42,307 nucleotides of DNA from Clostridiaceae bacterium (GCA_012838795.1 DUOO01000052.1:1-42307); one strand, 5' to 3'. Positions 1 to 8,113 are shown, counted from the first letter of the stretch. Made by a program: numbers and translations. The notes: a model not told the origin generated them from the sequence alone.

Positions 1-134
1 TCATTTGGTTGGCTTTGATTTTGGTCTGTGCCAATGTCGGAAGATTGATAATTCAGGAATTACAATTAATAAAGCTCACTTCGTTGAAAGATCGACTGGC
101 CGATGTCTTGCATTTCCAAACCAGGTTATTATGA
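1..134 (+). CDS. Possible 3' end of an unidentified membrane protein (partial)
   Basis: The frame beginning at base 3 is open to a TGA at 132-134. It reads as a hydrophobic stretch (WLALILVCANVG) followed by a leucine/lysine-rich amphipathic tail. That would fit the last transmembrane helix and cytoplasmic tail of a membrane protein whose body lies outside the window. The frame beginning at base 2 is also open, to about 154, but its composition looks less protein-like. About 43 codons are not enough to identify a family, so this is a guess from composition only. Confidence 0.3.
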   Translation, partial: IWLALILVCANVGRLIIQELQLIKLTSLKDRLADVLHFQTRLL

Positions 135-359
135 ATTCCGGAATAATTGTATAATTGTATATTAATTGTATATTAATTGTATAATAATTGTTTGCTCAAG
201 CCGAATTGTGTTAGAATACCAAAAAATATTTTGGTAAGTACTGATGTACGTTTCTTTCAGCCAAGACTGTTTTGGTAATATTAAAATTGATCAACATGGT
301 CACTGAGAAGAACTCGATGTAACCATGAAAAAACTTCAGTTTTTAAACAGAACGGCGTT
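135..359 (+). promoter_or_regulatory. Upstream region of the symporter gene, with AT repeat and candidate promoter
   Basis: No gene is visible here. Positions 142-193 hold an imperfect tandem repeat of an 8-11 bp unit around TAATTGTAT. A candidate sigma-A promoter follows: TTGTTT at 188-193, 18 bases, TAGAAT at 212-217. This would leave a leader of about 135 bases before the symporter. A short hairpin CCAAAA-AATA-TTTTGG sits at about 219-234. The promoter is a pattern match only. Confidence 0.35.
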
Positions 360-1958
360 ATGTACTTGGAGGAGGCTATTATTAAACCGGAATTACAAAA
401 TATTATTGCCATGTCTTTATATATGGCGATGGTCATCGGAATAGGTGTTTATTTCTTTAAGCGTTCAAATTCTTCATCAAAAGAATATTTTCTGGGCGGA
501 CGTTCTTTAGGACCTTATGTAACGGCAATGTCTGCCGAAGCCAGCGATATGTCAGGTTGGCTGTTGATGGGGTTGCCCGGAGTTGCTTATTGGACAGGTC
601 TCAGTTCAGCCTTTTGGACGGCATTCGGGCTTGCAGTAGGAACCTATATCAATTGGAAAATAGTTGCGAAACCGCTGCGGGTTTATTCTCATGTAGCGAA
701 TGATGCCATCACTATACCGGATTTCTTTTCCAATCGATTCAAAGAAAAAGGGAAAAGAAAACCGATCTTATTTTTCTCGGCGGTCTTTATTTTAGTATTC
801 TTTGTAGTGTATGCTGCTTCTTGCTATGTTACTGTGGGAAAATTGTTTTCTGCTTTGTTCGGTATGAGTTATGTTTCAATGATGATTTTAGGAGCAATTT
901 TCGTGCTGGCTTATACTTTTATCGGAGGCTTTTTGGCAGAATCTGTTTCTGACTTTATGCAAGCCCTGGTAATGGTATTTTCCTTAGTAGTAGTTCTGAT
1001 AGTTGGGATAAATCATGCCGGAGGACTAAAAGAAATTATAACTAATTTGAAGCAATTTCCCGGTTTTCTGGAATTTTTTACATCTGCTAAACCCAGTCTG
1101 AACGAAATGGGACAACAGATTCAAACGAGTGGTATTCCTCAGTTTGCTGAAGCAACTAAAGTAAGTTGGTTAGAAATTTCTACAAGTATGGCTTGGGGAT
1201 TGGGATATTTCGGAGTGCCTCAAGTATTAATTAAATTTATGGCAATAAGAGATGCAAGAGAAATTAAAATTGCGAGACGAGTTGCATCTATATGGGTAGT
1301 CATTTCATTAGCCGCTGCTGTATTTATAGGTCTAAACGGTCGTGTCTTATTTCCGACAGAGCTATTAACTCAGTCAGCTTCAGAAAATATTTTTATTATT
1401 TCTGCCCAAACTATGATGCAGCCATTTATTGCAGGAATTGTCATGGCAGGTATTTTAGCAGCAACAATTTCTTCAGCCGATTCTTATCTTTTAATCGGTG
1501 CATCATCCGTAGCGAAAAACTTATACCAAGGAATATTTAAACAAAATGCAAGTGACAAGGCTGTACTGAGGGTAACAAGAATAACATTGTTGTTAATTAC
1601 ATCTTTAGGAATTATAATTGCTCTTGATGAAAATTCAGTCATATTCAAAATTGTTTCTTTTGCGTGGGCAGGCTTTGGGGCTACTTTCGGACCATTGGTT
1701 ATCTTTTCTTTATTCTCCGGCAAGATTACCCGGGAGGGGGGAGTAGCAGGAATGATTGTTGGTGCTCTGACAGTATTTGTATGGGATTTATTCTTAGTAA
1801 AATTTGGCGGTGTATTTGAGTTGTTCTCATTATTGCCGGGTTTCCTGCTTTCCTCAATTGCCATCTGGGTAGTATCTTCAATTACATCTGTAGATAAAGA
1901 AGTTAGTGAACAACATAAAGAGTATAAAATGGAACTGGAGAAAATTACGAAAAATTGA
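360..1958 (+). CDS. putP: Sodium/proline symporter (SSS family, PutP-like)
   Basis: The predicted 532-aa inner-membrane protein takes up a small solute, most likely L-proline, with Na+. It has the length and about 12-13 hydrophobic segments of the solute:sodium symporter family. The PutP hallmarks are near the N-terminus: YFLGGRSLGP at about residues 42-51 and SAEASDMSGWLLMGLPG at about 58-74. The start is uncertain. No good ribosome binding site precedes ATG 360, but a very strong one (GGAGGAGG, 368-375) lies inside the reading frame, just before an in-frame ATT at 381. Starting there would give an N-terminus close in length to E. coli PutP. The gene is followed by the RpiB-like gene after 117 bases with no obvious terminator. 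Specificity for proline rather than another solute is inferred from the signature. Confidence 0.85.
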   Translation: MYLEEAIIKPELQNIIAMSLYMAMVIGIGVYFFKRSNSSSKEYFLGGRSLGPYVTAMSAEASDMSGWLLMGLPGVAYWTGLSSAFWTAFGLAVGTYINWKIVAKPLRVYSHVANDAITIPDFFSNRFKEKGKRKPILFFSAVFILVFFVVYAASCYVTVGKLFSALFGMSYVSMMILGAIFVLAYTFIGGFLAESVSDFMQALVMVFSLVVVLIVGINHAGGLKEIITNLKQFPGFLEFFTSAKPSLNEMGQQIQTSGIPQFAEATKVSWLEISTSMAWGLGYFGVPQVLIKFMAIRDAREIKIARRVASIWVVISLAAAVFIGLNGRVLFPTELLTQSASENIFIISAQTMMQPFIAGIVMAGILAATISSADSYLLIGASSVAKNLYQGIFKQNASDKAVLRVTRITLLLITSLGIIIALDENSVIFKIVSFAWAGFGATFGPLVIFSLFSGKITREGGVAGMIVGALTVFVWDLFLVKFGGVFELFSLLPGFLLSSIAIWVVSSITSVDKEVSEQHKEYKMELEKITKN

Positions 1959-2075
1959 CGGATTTAATTCTACATTAAATTGTTGAAATTTCAATAGTGT
2001 TTCATCAGAAAATAGTCCAAATCAGACTTTATATTTTTTAACTTAACCGTACGAAAAGGTAATAAGGAGCATGAA

Positions 2076-2738
2076 ATGAGAATTGCATACGTAAATGAAT
2101 ATAGTCAAGCACCAAAAAATCAGTTAATTTTTGATATTCTGAAGGATGTAGTTAAAGTATATGGCCATGAGATAGTTAATTATGGTCAATATAGTCCGGA
2201 AGACGATCGACTTACGTACAATGAAGTGGGGCTGATCAATGCTTTGATATTAAATGGTAAAGCTGCTGATTTTGTTATAACAACATGCGGTACGGGTATG
2301 GGCGTTATGCTGGCTTCCAATTCATTCCCCGGAGTAGTTTGCGGACATGCTCAAGATCCTTCCGATACTTTCTTGTTTTCACAAATTAATGGAGGCAATG
2401 CTATAGCAATTCCTTTGGCAAAAGGATTTGGCTGGGGCGGAGAAGAGAACGTCAGATATATGTTTGAAAAATTATTTATTAAAGAACCCGGTATCGGATA
2501 TCCGCCGGGAAATGAAAAATCTCGAAAATCACAACAGTATAATGCAAAAGTTTTAAATAAAATGAAAACGGTAACGCATCGGTCTATGCTTGAAATACTG
2601 GATGATATTGACAAAGAAGTATTGGACCACGTTTTAAGAAGAAAATCTTTCAGACAACAGTATCTGGCTGATTGTAAAGATGAAGTATTAAAAGCAAAAG
2701 TAATCGAGAAAATTCAAGAATTAAAATATGAAATCTAA
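2076..2738 (+). CDS. RpiB/LacA/LacB-family sugar-phosphate isomerase
   Basis: This 220-aa cytoplasmic protein belongs to the ribose-5-phosphate isomerase B superfamily, which interconverts aldose and ketose phosphates. The family's active-site segment with the catalytic cysteine is seen as TTCGTGMG at about residues 68-75. The protein is some 70 residues longer than classical RpiB (about 150 aa). The extra C-terminal helical part marks the longer subgroup used in dedicated sugar pathways. The start is well supported by AAGGAG at about 2063-2068. The gene lies 5 kb from the transketolase and kinase island. An RpiB-like isomerase would fit that pathway, but the link is only proximity. A strong hairpin terminator follows. 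Confidence 0.8.
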   Translation: MRIAYVNEYSQAPKNQLIFDILKDVVKVYGHEIVNYGQYSPEDDRLTYNEVGLINALILNGKAADFVITTCGTGMGVMLASNSFPGVVCGHAQDPSDTFLFSQINGGNAIAIPLAKGFGWGGEENVRYMFEKLFIKEPGIGYPPGNEKSRKSQQYNAKVLNKMKTVTHRSMLEILDDIDKEVLDHVLRRKSFRQQYLADCKDEVLKAKVIEKIQELKYEI

Positions 2739-2805
2739 TTAAATAACTGCAGGGCGTTGTGCTAACCGCTTCCGCGAGTTAATCTATGAAATCAAATTAA
2801 CAATA

Positions 2806-2853
2806 AATAGCTGTCAGAAAAACTTGGCAAGTTGACTGACAGCTATTATTTTT
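2806..2853. terminator. Bidirectional intrinsic terminator between rpiB-like gene and thrS
   Basis: A 12-bp perfect inverted repeat, AATAGCTGTCAG (2806-2817) and CTGACAGCTATT (2836-2847), is followed on the plus strand by ATTTTTGG. The loop contains a second small hairpin, AACTT-GGC-AAGTT. The element lies between convergent genes and also ends in a T-rich stretch on the minus strand (TATTGTT), so it probably serves both rpiB-like and thrS transcripts. Confidence 0.75.
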
Positions 2854-2944
2854 GGTTGAGATCAAACTATATTTCTTCAATCATCCAAATACAAATCTTA
2901 ATGATTCATAATCAATTATTATGTGAAAATACTTTTTCAACAGA

Positions 2945-4894
2945 TCAATCTTTGGCGAAAGTATCAACTTCATGTTGCAGACGTTCGATTAAATCCGATT
3001 CAATCATTGTGCCGAGATCACCGGCTTTACGTTGACGAACCGAATAATTTTTATTTTCGATTTCCTGATCGCCCATGACTAGCATATAGGGAATTTTTTC
3101 CAATTGGGCATCACGAATTTTACGTCCGACTTTTTCGTTTCTGCTATCGACTTTTACACGGAAACCGGCGGCAGTTAAACGACTTGCAGCGTCTTTGGCA
3201 CCTTGGACATGTTTTTCGGCAATCGGTAAGATAATAATTTGTTCCGGTGCAACCCATAAGGGTAAAGCTCCGGCGTATTTTTCGATTAATAAAGCAAGTG
3301 TTCTTTCATAACAGCCGATAGAGGTTCTGTGAATAATATGGGGATGTTTTTTCTCACCGTTACTGTCGATATAAACCATGTCGAAACGTTCTGCCAGCTG
3401 GAAGTCGATTTGGATTGTAATCAGTGTATCTTCCTTACCGAAGACATTTCTGATTTGAATATCTAATTTCGGACCATAAAATGCGGCTTCTCCGATGCCG
3501 GTCTCATATTCAATTCCGGTCGAATCTAAAATTGCTTGCATTGCATCTTGAGCATTTTGCCATTCTTGCGGATCACCGATGTATTTGTCTTTGTTATCCG
3601 GATCCCAAATTGAAAAACGATAACTGACATCTTGATCCAAGCCTAATGCTTCGAGCATGAAATTCGCCAGATCAAATGCCCCGAGAAATTCTTCTTTTAA
3701 TTGTTCCGGAGTCACCATTATATGTGCCTCGGAAATTGTAAATTGTCTAAGCCTGATTAAGCCGTGCATTTCCCCGGAAGATTCATTACGGAACAGAGTT
3801 GAAGTTTCATTCAAGCGGATCGGCAAGTCGCGATAACTTCTGGTTTCTGCCTTATAAATCTGATATTGGAAAGGACAGGTCATCGGTCGCAAAGCATAAG
3901 CCGTTTCACCGTCTTTTTCTTCCGGATCGCCCATGATAAACATACCGTCACGGTAATGATCCCAATGGCCGGAAATCTTAAACAAATCCGATTTGGCGAT
4001 GAGCGGTGTTTTGGTTATTTGATATCCGCGTTTTTGCTCTTCATCTTCAACAAAACGTTCTAAAATTTGTAGAGTTTTTGCGCCTTTCGGCATGAACAGG
4101 GGCAAGCCTTGACCGATAAAATCAATAGTTGTAAAGTAGCCGAGTTCGCGGCCTAATTTATTATGATCACGTTTTCTGGCCTCCTCCATTTGAACCAAAT
4201 ATTCTTTTAATTGTTTCTTATCCGGAAAACTGATTCCGTAAATGCGTTGCAGCATTTTGTTTTTCTCATCGCCACGCCAATAAGCACCTGAAACTTGTAA
4301 CAATTTGAATGCTTTGACCATACCGGTATTCATCAAGTGCGGACCGGCACATAAATCAACAAAGTTACCCTGTTTGTAAAAAGAAATCGTTTCATCAATC
4401 GGTAAATCCTCAATCAGTTCAACTTTATAGTCTTCATTAATATCTTTTGCCCATTGCAGAGCATCATCACGAGACAGCGTATAAAATTCAAGTTGCAGAT
4501 TTTCCTTTACGATATTCTGCATTTCTTTTTCGATTTTTTCTAAATCGTCGTTCGTGAAATTTTGTTCAATGTCAATATCATAATAAAAACCGTTATCGAT
4601 TGCCGGACCGATGGCCAACATTGCATCAGGATACAAACGTTTGATTGCTTGTGCCATGATATGTGAACTCGTATGCCAAAAAGCTTTTTTGCCGGCCTTC
4701 TGCTCAAATTTCAATAATTCTAAAGTATCACCGTCATTGAGTTTTGTTCTGAGATCAACATCAACTCCGTTCACTTTTGCCAGACAAACATTTCTTGCAA
4801 GATTTTCACTGATTGCCATAGCCGCATCGTATGCAGAAACATTGTTTTTTAATTGTAACGGCGAACCGTCTTTTAATTTAATTTCTATACCCAT
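2945..4894 (-). CDS. thrS: Threonyl-tRNA synthetase
   Basis: This class II aminoacyl-tRNA synthetase charges tRNA-Thr and is full length at 649 aa. Domains in order are an N-terminal TGS domain (about 1-62), the editing domain with the HxxxH zinc-type motif (H74 and H78 in HTSSHIM) and a later CAGPH, the class II catalytic core, and a C-terminal anticodon-binding domain. The core shows SGHWDHY, MTCPF with the zinc cysteine, FRNESSGEMHG (motif 2) and SIGCYERTLALLIE (motif 3). The start is supported by AGGAG about 8 bases upstream. The gene stands alone on the minus strand behind a T-box leader (about 5034-5257) and a sigma-A-like promoter, so its expression should rise when uncharged tRNA-Thr accumulates. 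Confidence 0.97.
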   Translation of the reverse strand: MGIEIKLKDGSPLQLKNNVSAYDAAMAISENLARNVCLAKVNGVDVDLRTKLNDGDTLELLKFEQKAGKKAFWHTSSHIMAQAIKRLYPDAMLAIGPAIDNGFYYDIDIEQNFTNDDLEKIEKEMQNIVKENLQLEFYTLSRDDALQWAKDINEDYKVELIEDLPIDETISFYKQGNFVDLCAGPHLMNTGMVKAFKLLQVSGAYWRGDEKNKMLQRIYGISFPDKKQLKEYLVQMEEARKRDHNKLGRELGYFTTIDFIGQGLPLFMPKGAKTLQILERFVEDEEQKRGYQITKTPLIAKSDLFKISGHWDHYRDGMFIMGDPEEKDGETAYALRPMTCPFQYQIYKAETRSYRDLPIRLNETSTLFRNESSGEMHGLIRLRQFTISEAHIMVTPEQLKEEFLGAFDLANFMLEALGLDQDVSYRFSIWDPDNKDKYIGDPQEWQNAQDAMQAILDSTGIEYETGIGEAAFYGPKLDIQIRNVFGKEDTLITIQIDFQLAERFDMVYIDSNGEKKHPHIIHRTSIGCYERTLALLIEKYAGALPLWVAPEQIIILPIAEKHVQGAKDAASRLTAAGFRVKVDSRNEKVGRKIRDAQLEKIPYMLVMGDQEIENKNYSVRQRKAGDLGTMIESDLIERLQHEVDTFAKD

Positions 4895-4955
4895 TTTATT
4901 CTCCTGTTATCCTAAAACTTTTGTCTTTAAATTTGTTATCTAAACTAATAATCTG

Positions 4956-5027
4956 AATATTTAATCCTAATATTGATGTCCTGAAATTTAATCATAATAT
5001 TTAATCCTAATAATGATGTCCTGAAAT
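4956..5027. repeat. Two direct 32-bp repeats in the thrS leader
   Basis: Positions 4956-4987 and 4996-5027 are the same 32-bp sequence with one mismatch, separated by 8 bases. They lie between the T-box terminator and the thrS start codon, and the second copy abuts the terminator T-tract. This looks like a local tandem duplication. No function is evident. Confidence 0.85.
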
Positions 5028-5033
5028 AAAAAA

Positions 5034-5257
5034 CACCTTTGAGCCTTGCCCAAGGGTGCATCACACGTTTCCACCTTGTATTTAACTTCATTATATCCTT
5101 GACGCAGATTCACGGTACTACTTAGTCCAATCGAGTTCGTAGACGGCTCCGGAGTGGTTTTCATTGAGTATCAGATAAAAAGACTCACAGCCACGATCTT
5201 TTCTCTCTGAAACCGACATTCTCAATTACTCGTTCCATCAATGCCTTTATTTAACTG
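5034..5257 (-). promoter_or_regulatory. T-box riboswitch controlling thrS (specifier ACC, Thr)
   Basis: On the minus strand, Stem I shows the features of a T-box leader. The 5' side GAGTA-ATTGAG (5231-5221) pairs with CTCAAT (5168-5163) and ACTC (5155-5152). That leaves a 3' bulge GAAAACC (5162-5156), with the AGUA/GAA loop-E signature and ACC (5158-5156) as the threonine specifier. An AGAGAG element follows the 5' arm. The conserved T-box AAGGTGGAAACGTG lies at 5077-5064; its TGGA would pair with a UCCA tRNA end. The terminator hairpin (5058-5034) has an 11-pair stem with one mismatch and is followed by TTTTTT (5033-5028). The fold was drawn by hand. Confidence 0.88.
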
Positions 5258-5263
5258 AATTAT

Positions 5264-5292
5264 ATCTTACAACTGCATAATTTTATCGTCAA
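5264..5292 (-). promoter_or_regulatory. Sigma-A promoter of thrS
   Basis: Reading the minus strand, TTGACG (5292-5287) is followed by exactly 17 bases and then TAAGAT (5269-5264). The predicted transcript would start near 5257, just upstream of the T-box Stem I. Confidence 0.7.
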
Positions 5293-5385
5293 GTGAAAAC
5301 AAATGGAAATTTGTTCAACTAAACATTTTGAGCAAAATTCTTATATGTTAGAGCCCATAAGAAATGATCATTATATTCATATTCT

Positions 5386-5561
5386 GATTTGGTGTCAAAA
5401 AAGCCGTTCCTGTGGATCTAACCCGGAAGTGCGCCCACAGATACGTAATTTTTGACACTACCATCCTTCTCTCAGACGATTTGGTGTCAAAAAAGCCGTT
5501 CCTGTGGATCTGACCCGGAAATGCATCCACATGCACGTAATTTTTGACACTACCATCCTTC
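5386..5561. repeat. Two tandem copies of a 67-bp hairpin element
   Basis: Two units (about 5386-5470 and 5478-5561, period 92) share nearly the same sequence. Each has a core of exactly 67 bp (5392-5458 and 5484-5550) bounded by perfect 10-bp inverted repeats GTGTCAAAAA and TTTTTGACAC. Inside is a second stem built on TGTGG/CCACA around an ACCCGGA loop. The right inner arms differ between copies, yet both still pair. The size, inverted ends and structure suggest a MITE- or REP-like element. The units lie directly 3' of the TRIC-family gene and could also act as its terminator. No open frame of interest is inside. Confidence 0.85.
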
Positions 5562-5565
5562 CGGC

Positions 5566-6225
5566 TTACGATTTCGGAGGCTCAGAATTGAATTTAGGTA
5601 AGCTTAATTTGAATTTTGCAGAAATAAATCTGATCAAAACGATTGTGGCTGCTGAAATCATCATCGCTACATTGCCGGGAAGAAATTTGCGTAATACGAA
5701 ATAAATCAATGCACCGATGATTGATGCCAGTCCATAGACGTGTTTTGTAAAGATATAAGGCTTTTTTGTGGTAAAGATGTCGCGCAGAACACCGCCTCCA
5801 CATCCTGTTAAAATACCGACAAATACGATTAAGAGCAGATTATCACTATGACCTGAGTTAATTGCAACGTTAGCACCTGTCATAGTAAATGCGCCTAGTC
5901 CGATTGCATCTGAGATGCTGATCAGAGCTTTTAAATGTGAAGCAATCACTTTTGGTATAGATCTGAAATGATCCCAAATCTTGATTCCGATTAAAAAAAC
6001 AATAATTGTAATGAAAGCTACGATAACATAAATAGGTTGACGAAATGCATTCGGAGGAACTATCCCTAATGTAACATCACGCATGATTCCACCACCGACA
6101 GCCGTAGTGATTCCCAAAATAGTTATGCCTAAAAGATCCATGCCGCTGTCAATTGCCGTTACGGCACCGGAAATTGAAAAGGCGATTGTTCCGAGCATCT
6201 CTAAAATAAAAAAAGTTAGCTCCAT
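5566..6225 (-). CDS. TRIC/UPF0126-family membrane protein
   Basis: This 219-aa integral membrane protein matches the bacterial TRIC (UPF0126, YicG/YadS) family, trimeric cation channels with two internal three-helix repeats. Both repeats carry the family's glycine-rich kink and charged end: GGGIMRD at about residues 44-50 and GGGVLRD at about 143-149. About seven hydrophobic helices are visible and the length is normal. The start is supported by GGAGG five bases before the ATG. The gene ends at the edge of the hairpin repeat pair and is separated from the phosphatase gene by 56 bases, so the two could share a transcript. The physiological ion or substrate in bacteria is not certain; some relatives have been proposed to move amino acids. 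Confidence 0.85.
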   Translation of the reverse strand: MELTFFILEMLGTIAFSISGAVTAIDSGMDLLGITILGITTAVGGGIMRDVTLGIVPPNAFRQPIYVIVAFITIIVFLIGIKIWDHFRSIPKVIASHLKALISISDAIGLGAFTMTGANVAINSGHSDNLLLIVFVGILTGCGGGVLRDIFTTKKPYIFTKHVYGLASIIGALIYFVLRKFLPGNVAMMISAATIVLIRFISAKFKLSLPKFNSEPPKS

Positions 6226-6281
6226 ATGGCCTCCGTTATTTTTAATTCATTTTTCAAAATAATAAATTATTTTTATAATGA

Positions 6282-7148
6282 TTAATTTAATAGCTTTTCA
6301 ATGAAAGGTAATACAAGCTTATGTAATATTGGATTTGCACTGAGAACAGAACTTACTTTGAAGATATCAATTGGTTTATTGTAAAAATCTGTCACTACTC
6401 CACCCGATTCTTGAACGATCAGAATTCCTGCAGCAAAATCCCATGGCCTAAGCTTCGATTCAAAAAATATATGATGCCGATTTGCAGCTAAATATGCTAA
6501 ATCTAAAGCTGCAGAACCATAACGCCGTATGTCTTCTGTATTATCAAAAATATCGTACAGAACTTGGAAAATGACTTTGTGATCTATCTCTGTACCACGA
6601 TCATAAGGACTTGAGCCAAAAGCAACAATGGCATTTCTTAAATCAGATAGATCATTAATAATTAATTTCATTTTTTCTAAAGCCTGAAATTCTTTAGCAC
6701 CAATTATTTGTTGTTTTGCATGTCTGATAAGATAAGATCCTTCATTTTTACTCGCTTCATATAATTCATCTAAAAAGGGATTGTAGATTAGAGCAAAAGC
6801 CAATTCTTCACCATTCCAAAAAGCCAAAGATATGCTTGAATGTTGTGCGTTTAAAATTAAATTCTTTGTCCCGTCAACCGGATCAAGAATCCAGCAAGGA
6901 ATTGATTGATCAAATTCATGTTGCTCATTTTCCTCCCCTAAGAATTGATGGTCAGGAAAAAGATTCAAGACCTGATTTTCGATATATTTTTGAACATCAT
7001 AATCAATTTTTGTTACGTAATCTGCAAAACCTTTTTGTTTGACTATATTTTTATCTTCAGGAGATTTTATTTTTGACGTTATAATATTTGAAGACTGTAA
7101 AACTATTCGGATTGCTTCAAATTTTTCTTTGTTTGTTAATTGATACAT
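6282..7148 (-). CDS. Inositol-monophosphatase-family sugar phosphatase
   Basis: This is a 288-aa Mg2+-dependent, typically Li+-sensitive phosphatase of the IMPase/FBPase superfamily. The metal ligands are seen in order: GEE at residues 71-73, DPVDGTKN at 89-96 (family form DPIDGTxNF), and WDFAAG near residue 232. The substrate could be inositol phosphate, fructose-1,6-bisphosphate, 3'-phosphoadenosine phosphate or a pathway-specific sugar phosphate; the sequence does not decide. The gene lies downstream of the DeoR regulator on the same strand, with a 17-bp inverted repeat in the 84-base gap, so it is probably co-transcribed with the regulator and may belong to the sugar island. The ribosome binding site is weak (AAGGA). 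Confidence 0.8.
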   Translation of the reverse strand: MYQLTNKEKFEAIRIVLQSSNIITSKIKSPEDKNIVKQKGFADYVTKIDYDVQKYIENQVLNLFPDHQFLGEENEQHEFDQSIPCWILDPVDGTKNLILNAQHSSISLAFWNGEELAFALIYNPFLDELYEASKNEGSYLIRHAKQQIIGAKEFQALEKMKLIINDLSDLRNAIVAFGSSPYDRGTEIDHKVIFQVLYDIFDNTEDIRRYGSAALDLAYLAANRHHIFFESKLRPWDFAAGILIVQESGGVVTDFYNKPIDIFKVSSVLSANPILHKLVLPFIEKLLN

Positions 7149-7164
7149 TATTATCTTATCCTTT

Positions 7165-7209
7165 TATTCGGTATTTTATATTGTGAATAGAAATATAAAA
7201 TACCGAATA
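7165..7209. repeat. 17-bp perfect inverted repeat between deoR-like gene and phosphatase gene
   Basis: TATTCGGTATTTTATAT (7165-7181) and its perfect complement (7193-7209) flank an 11-base loop. On the minus-strand transcript this is a long AU-rich hairpin ending immediately before the phosphatase ribosome binding site. It lacks a T-tract directly after it, so it is not a classical terminator. It may be an mRNA processing or stability hairpin, or a palindromic operator. Confidence 0.85.
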
Positions 7210-7232
7210 TAAATCAGCCAATATAAATGAAC

Positions 7233-7994
7233 TTACTTATGTTCTTTCGCGATGACAATTTTTTTCCCGAGATTTTGTAGTTTATCAACACTATCTTTAG
7301 GAACACCTTCGTCGGTGATAATGATATCAATTTCCGATAAAGTTAGACATCTTCGAAGCGATTCTATTTGCCACTTTGATGAATCAGCAAGCAGTACGGT
7401 AGTTTTGCTTTGTTTTGCCAACCACCTTTTGGTTGGAACGAGTGTATCAGTATGTTCATATGTACCAACCGGAATACGAAAAGAGCGGCATGAAATAAAA
7501 GATATATCAGCATTAATGTTATGATTAATAGCATTATCGGTAAGTTCTAATGTACGGTTATTATAATTATATATTCCTTCCGGAACTACTACTTTTACTC
7601 CTTTAATTTTTGCAACTGATTCTATAAATGGCAGACTGGGTGTGATAGCTGTGAATGTTAATCTATTATCTAACAAATCCACCATACGTTGAATGGTGGT
7701 TCCTGAATCAAAACATACAACTTGTTCATTTCTAATCATACGTGCTGCTTCAATTGCGATTAAAAATTTTTCTCTGGAATTGATATTCATTTGTTCAGAA
7801 AATTTTGTTGGTCTTGCTCTGGTGTTTAGAAAAGCACAACCATGATGTCTTTTTACTAAACCTTTAGTTTCCAATGTAACTAAATATCTACGTATAGTCA
7901 TTTCTGAACAAAGGAGTATTTGACTTAATTCTTTAACAGACAGTATCCCATTTTTTTCTAGTAATTCAACTATCAACAGATCTTTTTTTTCCAT
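7233..7994 (-). CDS. DeoR-family transcriptional regulator of the sugar island
   Basis: This is a 253-aa repressor. The N-terminal winged helix-turn-helix (about 1-55) contains ILSVKELSQILLCSEMTIRR, the DeoR signature region. The C-terminal domain is of the DeoR sugar-phosphate-sensing type, with CFDSGTTIQ and a late LADSSKW. The frame extends ten codons further to 8024, but the ATG at 7994 is preferred because it has AAGGA upstream and matches the usual family N-terminus. The gene is divergent from the split transketolase, with ACAAACGAACA at 8013-8023 between them. Repeats of the same CGAACA type sit at two further promoters in the island, making this protein the prime candidate for their regulator. 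The effector is presumably a phosphorylated sugar intermediate. Confidence 0.88.
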   Translation of the reverse strand: MEKKDLLIVELLEKNGILSVKELSQILLCSEMTIRRYLVTLETKGLVKRHHGCAFLNTRARPTKFSEQMNINSREKFLIAIEAARMIRNEQVVCFDSGTTIQRMVDLLDNRLTFTAITPSLPFIESVAKIKGVKVVVPEGIYNYNNRTLELTDNAINHNINADISFISCRSFRIPVGTYEHTDTLVPTKRWLAKQSKTTVLLADSSKWQIESLRRCLTLSEIDIIITDEGVPKDSVDKLQNLGKKIVIAKEHK

Positions 7995-8012
7995 GTTATT
8001 TTCCTTGTGTTT

Positions 8013-8060
8013 ACAAACGAACATTTAAGTTTTGATTTTGACTATTAATTACATTATATA
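8013..8060 (+). promoter_or_regulatory. Divergent promoter region with operator-like ACAAACGAACA
   Basis: ACAAACGAACA at 8013-8023 matches the repeat units found at 9991-10020 and 14129-14158. A candidate promoter for the transketolase operon is TTGATT (8032-8037), 17 bases, TATATA (8055-8060). The region is very AT-rich, so the promoter assignment is weak. Confidence 0.4.
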
Positions 8061-8113
8061 ACATATATTATAGAAAAAAAATAATGAAATTATGTGTGAA
8101 GGAGCTACATTAT

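Noticed and set aside
2-154. Alternative open frame at the left edge (frame 2)
   Set aside because: It overlaps the more membrane-protein-like frame 3 and gives a poor protein composition. Neither can be proved from 150 bases.
325-444. A 39-codon plus-strand frame (MKKLQFLNRT...) overlapping the symporter start
   Set aside because: It has no well-placed ribosome site, a tryptophan- and arginine-rich unlikely composition, and lies mostly over the symporter gene.
5386-5561. Possible CRISPR array
   Set aside because: There are only two units, no regular unique spacers and strong internal inverted repeats, so a structured repeat element fits better.
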